Shown here in pieces: positions 17,139-26,369 of a stretch of 64,000 nucleotides of DNA. The notes below the pieces were generated by a model. That model was not told the origin of the DNA and did no database searches. It was given only the letters and a program-made list of their open reading frames with translations. Source of the stretch: Streptomyces luteolifulvus (GTDB lineage Bacteria > Actinomycetota > Actinomycetes > Streptomycetales > Streptomycetaceae); contig NZ_VZRB01000020.1 of NCBI RefSeq assembly GCF_008806595.1, positions 62,001 through 126,000 on the forward strand, given 5' to 3'. The stretch's first letter is position 1, and every line of letters begins with the position of its first letter. The translations under genes and the position numbers were made by a program.

Positions 17139-19130
17139 TCACATCCCGGCCCGCTCCCGCGACCGCCGCCCCAGCAACTCCGCCAGCCCCCACCGCGTCG
17201 CCGCCAGCACCACCCGGTCCTCGCCCCGCAGCACGTACCCCTCGGGCAGATCCCACACCAGTCCCGACCCCGCACCCGCCGACCCGTCCTCGTACGCCTC
17301 CTCCGCCGCCGGCTCCCGCTGCCCGTCCAAGACCCCCGTGTCCAGTGCCAGCACCCGCCACGCCCCCGCCCGGAACGCCTGCCCGACCGTCTTCCCCTCC
17401 AGCTGCGGATGCCCGCCCACATCCACCGCAGCGAACAACAGCACCCGCCGCTCCACAGGAATCGCCCCCAGGATCTGCCGCCCCATCATCGCCCCGGCGA
17501 ACGCGGGCGCGGACAGATGGGACACGCTCCGGCTGCGCGTGGACGCGTCGGGGTGCGCGGCCCGGAGGGTGCGGTACACCGCGGTCGCGAAGTCGTCGTC
17601 GTACAGCCGCAGCACCACCCGCAGATCCGGCCGCACGGACCGCGCGTACAGCACGGCCTCCAGATTCGTGGTGTCCGAGCTGGTCACCGCGAGCAGCGCG
17701 TCCGCCCGGTGGATCTTGGCCGCCTCCAGGACCCCTTCCTGTGTGACGTCTCCGAGCACCACCGGCACCCGCAGCCGCCGCGCCGTCGCGAGCCCGCGCG
17801 CCTCGGGGTCGGACTCGACGCACACCACCGGAATGTGCAGTTCCCGCAGCCGCGTCAGCACCCGTGTGCCGATCTTGCCCAGCCCCAGCAGCACGACGTG
17901 CCCGCCGAGCCCGCGCGCCGGCTTGCGCAGCGCGGACGTGCTGCGGAAGGTCCCCAGCCCCTCCAGCACCGCGGCCAGCAGCACCGGCAGCATCAGCAAC
18001 CCGACCAGCCCGGACAGCAGTTGGAGGACCTGCCGTCCCACGGAATCCCCGATGGCCGGATCGTCGATGGCGAACAGATCGAGCAGGGTCAGATAAAAGG
18101 CACTCAGCGGATGGATCCCGGTGACCAGCCATAACGAGACGGCGAGCGCGAGCACGCACCCCACGAGCCCCGCCAGCGACCACCGCAGCCGCCGCGAGAA
18201 CAGCGACGCGAACGCCGGGACGACCCCACTGCCCGTGGGCAGCGAGGGCCCGGAGTACGACACCTGCTCCAGCACGACGCTCCCGCGCCCGCGGGCGTCC
18301 CGTACCGCCGCCGCGTCGGGCAGCAGCAGTGGCCCCTCGGCCCCGCTGCCCTCGGAACCGTCCGTGCCTGCGGGGTTGTTGCTCGTCGTGGAGAGCAGGG
18401 CCAGCGTGCCGAGCCCGGAATCGGCCGTCTGCCCGGGCCGCGGCGGCGGTCGTTCCACCGCGCGCAGCAGCAGGCCGTCCGTCTGTACGACCTTGCTGGT
18501 ACCGGCGAGCGCGGTGGCGGCCAGCGCGGGCGCGGCGGTGTCGGCGTCGGACAGGACGGTCGTCGAGGAGTCGGACGGGTCGAACCCCGGGCCCGGTTCT
18601 GCGCCGTCCCCCTCGCCGGTGGCCAACGCGGCGGCCTGGTCGAGGAGTTCCTCGATGTGCTGCCCCAACCGGCGGTTGTAGAGCCGGAGTACGAGCCGCA
18701 GCCGGGGGTTGAGCCGGCGGGCGGTGAGGGCGGCGCGGATGTTGGTCTCGTCGTCGTCGTACACGAGCGCGAGCGCGGCGGCCTGTGCGACGCCCGCCTC
18801 GGCGAGCACGGCCTCGGTCGGCTCGGCGGCCGCGACGACCCGTTCGTCCCCGGCGGGTTCGCCGCCGGAGCCCCTGCTCCCGCCGCTCGTTGCGTCGGTG
18901 CCGTTCGTGGTGCCCGGGGAGTTCGTACCGCCTGCGCCGATGGCCCGGCCGACGGCCGCGTTCACCACCCGGTCGAGCAGCGCCGCCGAAGCGGCCCGGG
19001 CCCGGCCGACCACCGGTGGCCGCATGCCGCGTTCGGACGGTGGTACGACGAGCGTGACCTGTTCGCCGTACACACCGCGCAGTTCTGCCGCGAGCCGGTG
19101 CACGAGTCCGTCGTCACCGCACACCACCAT
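17139..19130 (-). CDS. two-helix ion channel-like protein with RCK/TrkA-N domains on both sides
   Basis: 663 aa from ATG 19130. The N-terminus is a degenerate RCK/TrkA-N fold (MVVCGDDGLVHRLAAELR ... ALALVYDDDETNIRAALTARRLN). After a Gly/Ser/Thr-rich stretch come helix 1 (about 315-337), a re-entrant-like segment, helix 2 (about 368-393) and a canonical RCK_N (HVVLLGLGKIGTRVL, then ALLAVTSSDTTNLEAVLYAR) plus RCK_C. The loop between the helices lacks the potassium filter TVGYG. It resembles plant CASTOR/POLLUX-like and DUF1012 proteins more than Trk. GTG starts further upstream are possible. Confidence 0.75.
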   Translation of the reverse strand: MVVCGDDGLVHRLAAELRGVYGEQVTLVVPPSERGMRPPVVGRARAASAALLDRVVNAAVGRAIGAGGTNSPGTTNGTDATSGGSRGSGGEPAGDERVVAAAEPTEAVLAEAGVAQAAALALVYDDDETNIRAALTARRLNPRLRLVLRLYNRRLGQHIEELLDQAAALATGEGDGAEPGPGFDPSDSSTTVLSDADTAAPALAATALAGTSKVVQTDGLLLRAVERPPPRPGQTADSGLGTLALLSTTSNNPAGTDGSEGSGAEGPLLLPDAAAVRDARGRGSVVLEQVSYSGPSLPTGSGVVPAFASLFSRRLRWSLAGLVGCVLALAVSLWLVTGIHPLSAFYLTLLDLFAIDDPAIGDSVGRQVLQLLSGLVGLLMLPVLLAAVLEGLGTFRSTSALRKPARGLGGHVVLLGLGKIGTRVLTRLRELHIPVVCVESDPEARGLATARRLRVPVVLGDVTQEGVLEAAKIHRADALLAVTSSDTTNLEAVLYARSVRPDLRVVLRLYDDDFATAVYRTLRAAHPDASTRSRSVSHLSAPAFAGAMMGRQILGAIPVERRVLLFAAVDVGGHPQLEGKTVGQAFRAGAWRVLALDTGVLDGQREPAAEEAYEDGSAGAGSGLVWDLPEGYVLRGEDRVVLAATRWGLAELLGRRSRERAGM

Positions 19131-19313
19131 GTGCGCCGGGGCATCACCCGGCCGACCCTGATTCGGAACGCTCCCCACGAGGGAAAAGACTGCCAGGGCG
19201 GGACGGGTGGTTCCAAGGATCACGGGCGCCGCGGTGAACCGGGGCGCCCTGTCCGCCGTATCGAAGGCGAGGGAAACCAGCGCCCTTTCCGCATCACCGG
19301 AGGTACCTCGCCC

Positions 19314-20339
19314 GTGGCCATCACCAAGTCGGCGCCGAGCCGGGCCGCGCACACGGACGCTTCCGGTGACGGGGACGAGGGCGGCCCGCAGCCGGACTCG
19401 AAGTCACCCCTCGTCCTGACCCTGCTGCTCGTCATGGCCGTGCTCCTGCAGGGCCCGGTCCGCAGGGCGCTCGGCGCGCCGGTGATGCAGAGCTGGATGA
19501 CCGTGTTCGTCGCGGTGGTTGTCCAGGCGCTGCCGTTCCTGGTGCTGGGGGTGCTGCTGTCGGCGGCGATCGCCGTGTTCGTACCGCCCTCGTTCTTCGC
19601 CCGCGCCCTGCCCGGCCGCCCCGCCCTCGCGGTCCCGGTCGCCTCGGCGGCGGGCGCGGTGCTGCCCGGCTGCGAGTGCGCGTCCGTCCCCGTGGCCGGA
19701 GCGCTCGTGCGCCGGGGCGTCACGCCGGCCGCGGCGCTCGCGTTCCTGCTGTCGGCTCCCGCGATCAACCCGATCGTGCTGACGGCGACGGCGGTCGCGT
19801 TCCCGCGCAACCCGGAGATGGTGCTCGCCCGGCTGGTCGCCAGTCTGCTGGTGGCCTGCGCGATGGGCTGGCTGTGGCTGCGTCTCGGCCGCGCCGACTG
19901 GCTGCGCCCGCCGGCCCGGACGTCGTACGAGGGCCAGGGCAAGGGCGTGGCGTTCTGGGGCTCGGTCCGGCATGACGTGATGCACGCGGGCGGCTTCCTG
20001 GTGGTCGGCGCGATGGCCGCGGCGACCCTGAAGGCCGTGGTCCCGTCGGGCTGGCTGCGCACGGCGGCGGACAACCCCGCGGTGTCGGTCCTGGCCCTCG
20101 CGATCCTGGCGGTACTTCTGTCGATCTGCTCGGAGGCGGACGCGTTCGTGGCGGCGTCGCTGTCCCAGTTCTCGCTCACCGCACGGCTGACGTTCCTGGT
20201 CGTCGGCCCGATGATCGACCTGAAGCTCTTCGCGATGCAGGCGGGCACCTTCGGCCGCGGCTTCGCCCTGCGCTTCGCCCCCGCCACCTTCGCCCTCGCC
20301 GTCGGGGTGTCCGTGCTGACCGGGGCGGTGCTGCTGTGA
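19314..20339 (+). CDS. permease, UPF0718/ArsP_1 family
   Basis: 341 aa with about eight helices. The family signature is clear: GAVLPGCECASVPVAGALVRRGVTPAAALAFLLSAP, with the paired Cys of the CEC motif, and a second half with SEADAFVAASL and GPMIDLKL. Members are proposed metal/metalloid or organoarsenical permeases. GTG 19314 follows GGAGG (19299-19303). The stop overlaps the TIGR03943 gene by 4 nt, the usual partner. It diverges from the RCK gene. The ion is unknown; the partner's His-rich loop suggests a divalent metal. Confidence 0.85.
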   Translation: MAITKSAPSRAAHTDASGDGDEGGPQPDSKSPLVLTLLLVMAVLLQGPVRRALGAPVMQSWMTVFVAVVVQALPFLVLGVLLSAAIAVFVPPSFFARALPGRPALAVPVASAAGAVLPGCECASVPVAGALVRRGVTPAAALAFLLSAPAINPIVLTATAVAFPRNPEMVLARLVASLLVACAMGWLWLRLGRADWLRPPARTSYEGQGKGVAFWGSVRHDVMHAGGFLVVGAMAAATLKAVVPSGWLRTAADNPAVSVLALAILAVLLSICSEADAFVAASLSQFSLTARLTFLVVGPMIDLKLFAMQAGTFGRGFALRFAPATFALAVGVSVLTGAVLL

Positions 20340-21064
20340 ACCGGCAGGCACAGTCGGCGGTTCTGTTCCTCCTCGGCGCGGCCCTGCTGCACGCGGGCCT
20401 CACCGACCTCTATCTGCGCTACGTCAAGGCCGGCCTGCGCCCGATGCTGCTGGCGTCCGGAGCGGTACTGATCGCGGCGGCGCTGGCGACGGCGTGGTAC
20501 GAGTGGCGGCGGGGGAGAGTGGACCACCCGGACGACGACCACGGCCACGCCCATCGCGAACCCCGGGTCTCCTGGCTCCTCGTCCTCCCGCTCTTCGCGC
20601 TCATCCTGGTCGCCCCGCCGGCCCTCGGCTCGTACAGCGCCATGCACACCGGTACGGCCCTCCAGCAGTCGTACGGCTATCCGGCCCTGCCCGCCGCCGG
20701 CCGGACCCTCCGCCTCAGCCTCGCCGACTACGCGAGCCGCGCGGTCTACGACCACGGCCGCTCCCTGCGCGGCCGACAGATCAGGATCACCGGCTTCGTC
20801 GCCCTGGACCGCTCCGGCGCCCCCTATCTGGTCCGCATGGCCCTCAACTGCTGCGCGGCGGACGCCCAGCCGGTGAAGATCGGCCTGACCGGCCGGATCC
20901 CCCCGGTCCTCCAGCCGGACACCTGGCTGGAGGTCACCGGCACATACACCCCGCGGCAGACCAAGGACCCGGTCAACCACGGCCCGATCCCCTTTCTGAA
21001 AGTCACCAGGGCCGCTCCGGTGCACGCGCCGCACGACCCGTACGACGAGACCTGGAACACCTGA
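20336..21064 (+). CDS. TIGR03943 family membrane protein, permease partner
   Basis: 242 aa. Two N-terminal helices flank a His/Asp-rich loop (DHPDDDHGHAH, about residues 62-72); a third hydrophobic segment follows (WLLVLPLFALILVAPPALG). The C-terminal exported domain is OB-like, with RITGFVALDRSGAPYLVRMALNCCAADAQPV carrying paired Cys. This family is regularly found directly after UPF0718 permeases, as here with a 4-nt overlap, and probably forms a complex. The His-rich loop suggests zinc, cobalt or a similar metal; this is inference. Confidence 0.85.
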   Translation: MNRQAQSAVLFLLGAALLHAGLTDLYLRYVKAGLRPMLLASGAVLIAAALATAWYEWRRGRVDHPDDDHGHAHREPRVSWLLVLPLFALILVAPPALGSYSAMHTGTALQQSYGYPALPAAGRTLRLSLADYASRAVYDHGRSLRGRQIRITGFVALDRSGAPYLVRMALNCCAADAQPVKIGLTGRIPPVLQPDTWLEVTGTYTPRQTKDPVNHGPIPFLKVTRAAPVHAPHDPYDETWNT

Positions 21065-21187
21065 CGGCCGGACCGGCGATCCGGTCCCGGTGCGTCGTAC
21101 CGGGTGCGTCGGCAGGAGTCCGGTGATGCAATGGCATTCGGGGGTATTCAGGGGCATTCGGGGGCTTACAGACACAAGAGGTGAGCC

Positions 21188-21631
21188 GTGAACGAGCAGA
21201 TCGACGAGATGGGACCCGTCGACTACATCGTCGTGGAGTTCCCCGGCAACCGCATGACAGGCGAGGCCTTCCCGCTGCTGGTCGACCTGGTGGACCGCGG
21301 CCTCATCCGGATCCTGGACCTGGTGTTCATCAGGAAGGACGAGGACGGTTCGGTGAACGCCCTGGAGATCGCCGATCTCACCGGTGACGGCAATCTCGAC
21401 CTCGCCGTCTTCGAGGGTGCGAAGTCCGGCCTGCTGGGCGACGACGACATCGAGGAAGCCGCCGCGGCCGTCGAGCCGGGCAACTCCGCCGGCCTGCTGA
21501 TCTACGAGAACGCGTGGGCCGCCCCGTTCGCCGCCGCGCTGCGCCGCAGCGGCGCCCAGCTGGTGGCCTCCGGGCGGCTTCCCGTGCAGGCGCTCATCGC
21601 CTCGCTCGAAGCGGCCGAGGCCGCGTCCTGA
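21188..21631 (+). CDS. DUF6325 family protein
   Basis: 147 aa, soluble and acidic. The typical opening GPVDYIVVEFPGNRMTGEAFPLLVDLVDRGLIRILDLVFI and the ending ENAWAAPFAAALRRSGAQLVASGRLP identify the DUF6325/DUF1269-like family, seen in actinobacterial stress clusters. GTG 21188 has AGAGG ahead. Short repeats of a GGCATTCGGGG-like unit lie at 21133-21163 before the RBS. It heads a same-strand run through the SHOCT, CMD-like and GerW genes. Confidence 0.75.
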   Translation: MNEQIDEMGPVDYIVVEFPGNRMTGEAFPLLVDLVDRGLIRILDLVFIRKDEDGSVNALEIADLTGDGNLDLAVFEGAKSGLLGDDDIEEAAAAVEPGNSAGLLIYENAWAAPFAAALRRSGAQLVASGRLPVQALIASLEAAEAAS

Positions 21632-21674
21632 GGTGCTCGATTCCCGTCATGTCCAGGTGAGAAAGGATCTCGCC

Positions 21675-21977
21675 ATGCCAGGTCTTCTTCGCGGAGTGGC
21701 CCGCACGGCGGTCGTCGCCGGCACGGCGACCGCGGTGTCCAACCGTGTGTCGCGCCGCCAGCAGGGACGCTGGGCCGCCCAGGAGGGTTACCAGTACCAA
21801 TCCGCGCCGCAGCCCGCCCCGGCACCACAGCCGGCACCGGCCGCGGCTCCGGCCGCCGCGCCGGCCGACGACATGGCCAGCAAGCTCGACCAGCTCAAGC
21901 AACTGGGCGAGCTCAAGGCACAAGGCGTGCTCACCGAGGCCGAGTTCGAGGAACAGAAGCGCAGGCTCCTCGGCTGA
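21675..21977 (+). CDS. small SHOCT domain protein
   Basis: 100 aa from ATG 21675 with GAAAGGA 7 nt upstream. A basic N-terminus (RGVARTAVVAGTATAVSNRVSRRQQ) is followed by an Ala/Pro/Gln spacer and a C-terminal SHOCT domain (DMASKLDQLKQLGELKAQGVLTEAEFEEQKRRLLG). SHOCT modules are short helical oligomerisation units at protein termini. It lies 43 nt after the DUF6325 gene, a common neighbour. Function unknown. Confidence 0.85.
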   Translation: MPGLLRGVARTAVVAGTATAVSNRVSRRQQGRWAAQEGYQYQSAPQPAPAPQPAPAAAPAAAPADDMASKLDQLKQLGELKAQGVLTEAEFEEQKRRLLG

Positions 21978-22000
21978 CCGAGCTGCCGGGGAGGCGGAGC

Positions 22001-22342
22001 GTGATGCCGGACGACGGTGTACCCGGCGGTGCCTTCGAGGCCCTCGCCGGAGCGGACGCCCGCGTGTTCGAGGAAGTCCTCCAGATGACGCTGGACACCT
22101 TCGAACGCTCCGGCCTGGATCCGCAGACGTACCTCCTGACCCGCATCGCCGCGCTGGTCGCGATGGACGCGGCCCCTGCCTCGTATCTGCTGAACATCAC
22201 CGCGGCCGAAGAGGCCGGTGTGCCGATGGAGACGGTGCGGGGTGTCCTCGTGGCGATCGCGCCGGTGGTGGGCAGCGCCCGGGTCGTGTCCGCCGCGGGG
22301 AAGATCGCGGAAGCCCTCGCCGCGGACGGGCGGACCGACTGA
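22001..22342 (+). CDS. carboxymuconolactone decarboxylase-like (CMD/AhpD fold) protein
   Basis: 113 aa, all helical. The motif LVAMDAAPASYLLNITAAEEAGVPMETVRGVLVAIAPVVGSARVVSAAGKI matches small CMD-like proteins. However, the AhpD CxxC redox pair is missing (no Cys at all), so peroxidase activity is not supported. GGGGAGG at 21988-21994 serves either GTG 22001 or ATG 22004. It sits in the DUF6325-SHOCT-GerW run. Confidence 0.7.
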   Translation: MMPDDGVPGGAFEALAGADARVFEEVLQMTLDTFERSGLDPQTYLLTRIAALVAMDAAPASYLLNITAAEEAGVPMETVRGVLVAIAPVVGSARVVSAAGKIAEALAADGRTD

Positions 22343-22469
22343 GCGAGTCACGGTGACGCATCCGGTGATGACAAGTGACCTGCGGATCTTCACACTTGAC
22401 ACACCTCGGCCGGTGAGACGCCGGCGGGACGACCGCACTTCCCACCCGCACCTCTCACAAGGAGGCAGC

Positions 22470-22919
22470 ATGAGCAGCCCCGACCAGACCCCGCCGGCCG
22501 CCGCGCTCACCGATGTCACCGCGGCCCACGCATCCGTCAACCTGCTGGAGCGCCTGGCCGACAAGCTCGGCGGACGGGCCTCCGTCAGCGCCGTCTTCGG
22601 TGAGCCGGTCACCAGGGACGACATCACCGTCATCCCCGTCGCGGGCATCGGCTTCGGGTTCGGCGGGGGCGCCGGACGCGAGACCGGCACCGCGAAGACG
22701 GGCGAGGGCGGTGGCGGTGGCGGAGGGGCCGCCGCCACACCGCTGGGCTTCATCGAGATCAAGAACGGTACGGCGACCTACAAGCCGATCCGCGACCCCT
22801 GGGTGGACATCGCCCTCCCCCTCGCGGCGCTGCTGGCCGGAACTGCGGCACCGAAGATCGTACGAGCCCTCAGGGCCCGGCGGGCCCTGAGCCGGGCTCG
22901 TTTCACCCGCGGTGGGTGA
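22470..22919 (+). CDS. GerW/YtfJ family (sporulation protein-like)
   Basis: 149 aa. The family core is visible: LADKLGGRASVSAVFGEPVTRDDITVIPVAGIGFGFGGGAGR, a glycine-rich stretch, then GFIEIKNGTATYKPIRDPW. A C-terminal hydrophobic segment (IALPLAALLAGTAAPKIV) may bind membrane. In Bacillus YtfJ/GerW acts in spore germination; actinobacterial members are of unknown role. ATG 22470 follows GGAGG at 22461-22465. Confidence 0.8.
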   Translation: MSSPDQTPPAAALTDVTAAHASVNLLERLADKLGGRASVSAVFGEPVTRDDITVIPVAGIGFGFGGGAGRETGTAKTGEGGGGGGGAAATPLGFIEIKNGTATYKPIRDPWVDIALPLAALLAGTAAPKIVRALRARRALSRARFTRGG

Positions 22920-23015
22920 TGCCGTGGGCGGCGGCTCGGGCGAACGCTGAACGGGTGTCGGCCGGTAACCAGCGCTCGCCGTGTCGAGGGGTGCATCGGC
23001 GTCTGAGGAGGGCCT

Positions 23016-24926
23016 GTGAACCGGTACCCGCCCATCGCGGACCATGGCATGATCGGCGATCTTCAGACCGCCGCCCTGGTGTCGTCCGAGGGAAGCATCG
23101 ACTGGTGGTGCACACCCCGATTCGACTCCCCGAGTCTCTTCGCCTCGCTCCTGGACAGTGAGCGCGGCGGGCACTGCCGGCTCGCCGCGGACCTGACGGA
23201 CGGCGACCACATGGCGGTCCGGCAGCTGTATCTGTCCGACACCGCCATTCTGATCACCCGTTTCATGGCCCCCGGCGGCGTCGGCGAGGTGGCCGACTTC
23301 ATGGCGCCCCTGGACTCGTCCACGGCGACGGACCGGCACAGTCTGATCCGGGTCGCCAGGGTCGTACGGGGAAGCCTGCCCTTCTCCTTCGACTGCCGCC
23401 CGCGCTTCGACTACGGACGGGCCCCGCACACGCTCACCCGGTCCGACGACCATGCCGCGGTCCTGCGCGGACCGGGAACGGATCTGCATGTGCAGACCAC
23501 CGGCGGTGTCGCCCTGCGTGCCGACGGCGACGACGTCACCGCGCACGTCACGCTCTCCGCCGGACAGGCCGTCGCCTTCGTCCTGACCACCACGGCCGGC
23601 GGAGGCCCCGTCCCGCCCCCGCCCTCCCTGGGCGGGGTCGTCGAGGCGGTGGAGTCGTGCCGGGAGTTCTGGCTGTCGTGGCTGCGTTCGTGCACCTACC
23701 GCGGACGCTGGCAGGACATGGTGAACCGGTCGGCGATCACGCTGAAACTGCTCACCTACGCACCCACCGGGGCCCCCATCGCCGCGGCCACGATGGGCCT
23801 GCCCGAGCAGGTCGGCGGTGAGCGCAACTGGGACTACCGCTACACCTGGATCCGAGACGCCTCGCTGTCCGTGCGGGCGCTGATCGATCTGGGCTTCGAG
23901 GCCGAGGCACACGCCTTCCGCCGCTGGCTGCGCGACCGTATCGAATCGGGCGGCGGCACGGCCTCGGGCGACCCTCTGCAGATCATGTACCGGGTCGACG
24001 GCGACCCTTATCTGACCGAGGAGACCCTGGACCATCTGGAGGGCTACCTGGGCTCACGGCCCGTCCGGGCCGGCAACGCCGCCGCAGACCAGCTCCAGCT
24101 CGACATCTACGGAGAGGCGTCCGACGCCCTGATCATGGGCGGTGACATCGGCGCGATCCGCGGCTGGAAGGACCTCTCGGGCGTACTGGACTGGCTGGCC
24201 GACCACTGGGACCGGCCCGACGAGGGCATCTGGGAGACCCGCGGTGGCCGGCAGAACTTCACCTACAGCCGGCTGATGACCTGGGTGGCGTTCGATCGCG
24301 GGATCCACGCGGCCACCCGATACTCCCGCCCGGCCGACGTCCGGCGCTGGACCGAGGCCCGGGACACCGTCTTCCGGCAGATCGTCGAGCAGGGCTGGCA
24401 CGACAAGCGCCAGGCCTTCGTCCAGCACTACGACACCGACGTCCTGGACGCCTCACTGCTGCTGATGCCCCGGGTCGGCTTCCTCTCCCCGCACGATCCC
24501 GACTGGCTCAGCACCCTCGACGCCATGGACGACGAGCTGGTCAGCGACAGCCTGGTCTACCGCTACGACCCGCAGGCCTCCCCCGACGGACTGCGCGGCT
24601 CGGAGGGCACCTTCAACCTGTGCAGCTTCTTCTACGTCGAGGCCCTCGCCCGCAGCGGCCGGGTCGGTCAGGCCCGTTACGCCTTCGACAAGATGCTCAC
24701 CTACGCCAACCATGTCGGCCTGTTCGCCGAGGAGATCGGCCCCTCGGGCGAACAACTCGGCAACTTCCCGCAGGCATTCACGCACCTCGCGCTGGTCACT
24801 GCGGCGATGGCCCTGGACGAGGCACTGAGCGGGGAAGGTGCCGCGCGGGCCGTCGGCGAACACCCGTACCCGGCCACCCGGCGCATCACCGCGCCTGCCG
24901 GAAGCGGCGGCGAATCAGGTGGCTGA
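23016..24926 (+). CDS. glycoside hydrolase family 15 enzyme (glucoamylase/trehalase type)
   Basis: 636 aa. The N-terminal beta-sandwich begins YPPIADHGMIGDLQTAALVSSEGSIDWWCTPRFDSPSLF. The (alpha/alpha)6 domain starts with RNWDYRYTWIRDASL (about residue 269), and the C-terminal part has LNLCSFFYVEALARSGR-like helices and GLFAEEIGPSGEQLGNFPQAFTHLAL. Actinobacterial GH15 proteins of this type include trehalases and glucoamylases; the substrate is not certain. No signal peptide, so cytoplasmic. GTG 23016 has GAGGAGGG ahead. It overlaps the MFS gene by 8 nt. Confidence 0.9.
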   Translation: MNRYPPIADHGMIGDLQTAALVSSEGSIDWWCTPRFDSPSLFASLLDSERGGHCRLAADLTDGDHMAVRQLYLSDTAILITRFMAPGGVGEVADFMAPLDSSTATDRHSLIRVARVVRGSLPFSFDCRPRFDYGRAPHTLTRSDDHAAVLRGPGTDLHVQTTGGVALRADGDDVTAHVTLSAGQAVAFVLTTTAGGGPVPPPPSLGGVVEAVESCREFWLSWLRSCTYRGRWQDMVNRSAITLKLLTYAPTGAPIAAATMGLPEQVGGERNWDYRYTWIRDASLSVRALIDLGFEAEAHAFRRWLRDRIESGGGTASGDPLQIMYRVDGDPYLTEETLDHLEGYLGSRPVRAGNAAADQLQLDIYGEASDALIMGGDIGAIRGWKDLSGVLDWLADHWDRPDEGIWETRGGRQNFTYSRLMTWVAFDRGIHAATRYSRPADVRRWTEARDTVFRQIVEQGWHDKRQAFVQHYDTDVLDASLLLMPRVGFLSPHDPDWLSTLDAMDDELVSDSLVYRYDPQASPDGLRGSEGTFNLCSFFYVEALARSGRVGQARYAFDKMLTYANHVGLFAEEIGPSGEQLGNFPQAFTHLALVTAAMALDEALSGEGAARAVGEHPYPATRRITAPAGSGGESGG

Positions 24927-26352
24927 GACGAGCAGCTCCGGACAGCGGGCAGGACAGGGTCGGGTCCTCGCCGCGCTCGCCCTCGCCCAGTTCATCTGCA
25001 GCTTCGCCGGCTCCAACATGAACGTGATGATCAACGACATCAGCGAGGACCTGGACACCACCGTGCAGGGCGTCCAGGTCGCCATCACCGTCTTCCTGCT
25101 GGTGATGGCGGCGCTGATGATTCCCGGCGGCAAGCTCACCGACCGCTACGGCCGTAAACGCTGCTTCGTCACCGGCCTGATCGTCTACGCCGTCGGCGCC
25201 CTGCTCAGCGCGGCCGCCCCGGGGCTCGGTGTGCTGATCCTGGGCAACTCGATCTTCGAAGGCGTCGGCACCGCCCTGCTCATCCCGCCCGTGTACATCC
25301 TCACCACGATCCTGTACCAGGACGTGACCTCCCGGGCCCGGGCCTTCGGGGTGATCATGGCGCTGGGCGGCATCGGCGCCGCCGCCGGACCGCTGATCGG
25401 CGGACTCATCACCGAAGGGATCAGCTGGCGGGCCGCCTTCGTCTTCCAGGCCCTGGTCATCGCGGTGATCGTCCTGCTCAGCCGCCACCTGGAGGACCCC
25501 CTGCCCCCCGACCCGACCCGCTCCTTCGACACCGGCGGAGCGGTCCTGTCGGCCGTGGGTCTCGTCCTCGTCGTCATGGGCATCCTGGCCACCGACAACA
25601 GTGTCTGGCTGATGATCGCCCTGATCGCGCTCGGCGCCTTCGTCCTGTTGTGGTTCTTCCGCCGGGTACGCGCGAAGGAAGCGTCCGGTCAGGAACCGCT
25701 GCTCTCCCTCGCCCTGTTCCGCAACCGCACGTCCAACCTAGGGCTGATCACCCAGAACGTGCAGTGGCTGCTGCTGATGGGCTCCTCGTTCACCGTCGCG
25801 GCCTACCTCCAGGTCGTGCGCGGCTACAACGCCATCGAGACCGGGGTCATCTTCACCGCCGCCACACTCGGCCTGCTGACCTCGTCGCTGGCCGCCGAAC
25901 GTCTCGCCGAGCGGCGCCCCCAACGCACCCTGATCATGACGGGCTTCGTGCTCACGGTCATCGGCGTGGCCGTCCTGATCGCCCTGGCCGCCGCCTACAC
26001 CACCGCCTGGGCCTTTGTCCCCGGCCTCCTCCTGATCGGCCTCGGCCTCGGCGTGATGCTGACCCCCTCGGTCAACGTCGTCCAGTCCAGCTTCCCCGAG
26101 GAACAGCAGGGCGAGATCTCCGGCCTCTCCCGCAGCGTCTCCAACCTCGGTTCGTCCTTCGGCACGGCCATCGCCGGCACGATCCTGGTCTCCGGCCTGA
26201 CCAAGGGCGCGTACGCCGCCGCGATGATCACGCTCGCGGTCATCGGCCTCGGCGGTCTGGCCGCGGCGGCACTCCTTCCCCGGACCACGGGCGGCGGCGC
26301 CCCGCTGGCCGCGCGCACCACGGCACCGACGACCACGCTGGGGGATTCCTGA
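24919..26352 (+). CDS. MFS transporter (DHA2-like)
   Basis: 477 aa with roughly 13-14 hydrophobic helices. The MFS motif A GGKLTDRYGRKRC lies in the loop after helix 2, and the first helix has LAQFICSFAGSNMNVMINDI. This is the shape of the 14-helix drug:proton antiporter group. GTG 24919 overlaps the GH15 stop by 8 nt, so it is coupled to a sugar hydrolase. A sugar or osmolyte substrate is therefore conceivable, but family bias favours export of a small lipophilic compound. Confidence 0.85.
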   Translation: MAETSSSGQRAGQGRVLAALALAQFICSFAGSNMNVMINDISEDLDTTVQGVQVAITVFLLVMAALMIPGGKLTDRYGRKRCFVTGLIVYAVGALLSAAAPGLGVLILGNSIFEGVGTALLIPPVYILTTILYQDVTSRARAFGVIMALGGIGAAAGPLIGGLITEGISWRAAFVFQALVIAVIVLLSRHLEDPLPPDPTRSFDTGGAVLSAVGLVLVVMGILATDNSVWLMIALIALGAFVLLWFFRRVRAKEASGQEPLLSLALFRNRTSNLGLITQNVQWLLLMGSSFTVAAYLQVVRGYNAIETGVIFTAATLGLLTSSLAAERLAERRPQRTLIMTGFVLTVIGVAVLIALAAAYTTAWAFVPGLLLIGLGLGVMLTPSVNVVQSSFPEEQQGEISGLSRSVSNLGSSFGTAIAGTILVSGLTKGAYAAAMITLAVIGLGGLAAAALLPRTTGGGAPLAARTTAPTTTLGDS

Positions 26353-26369
26353 ACTGAATGGGCCGTCGG

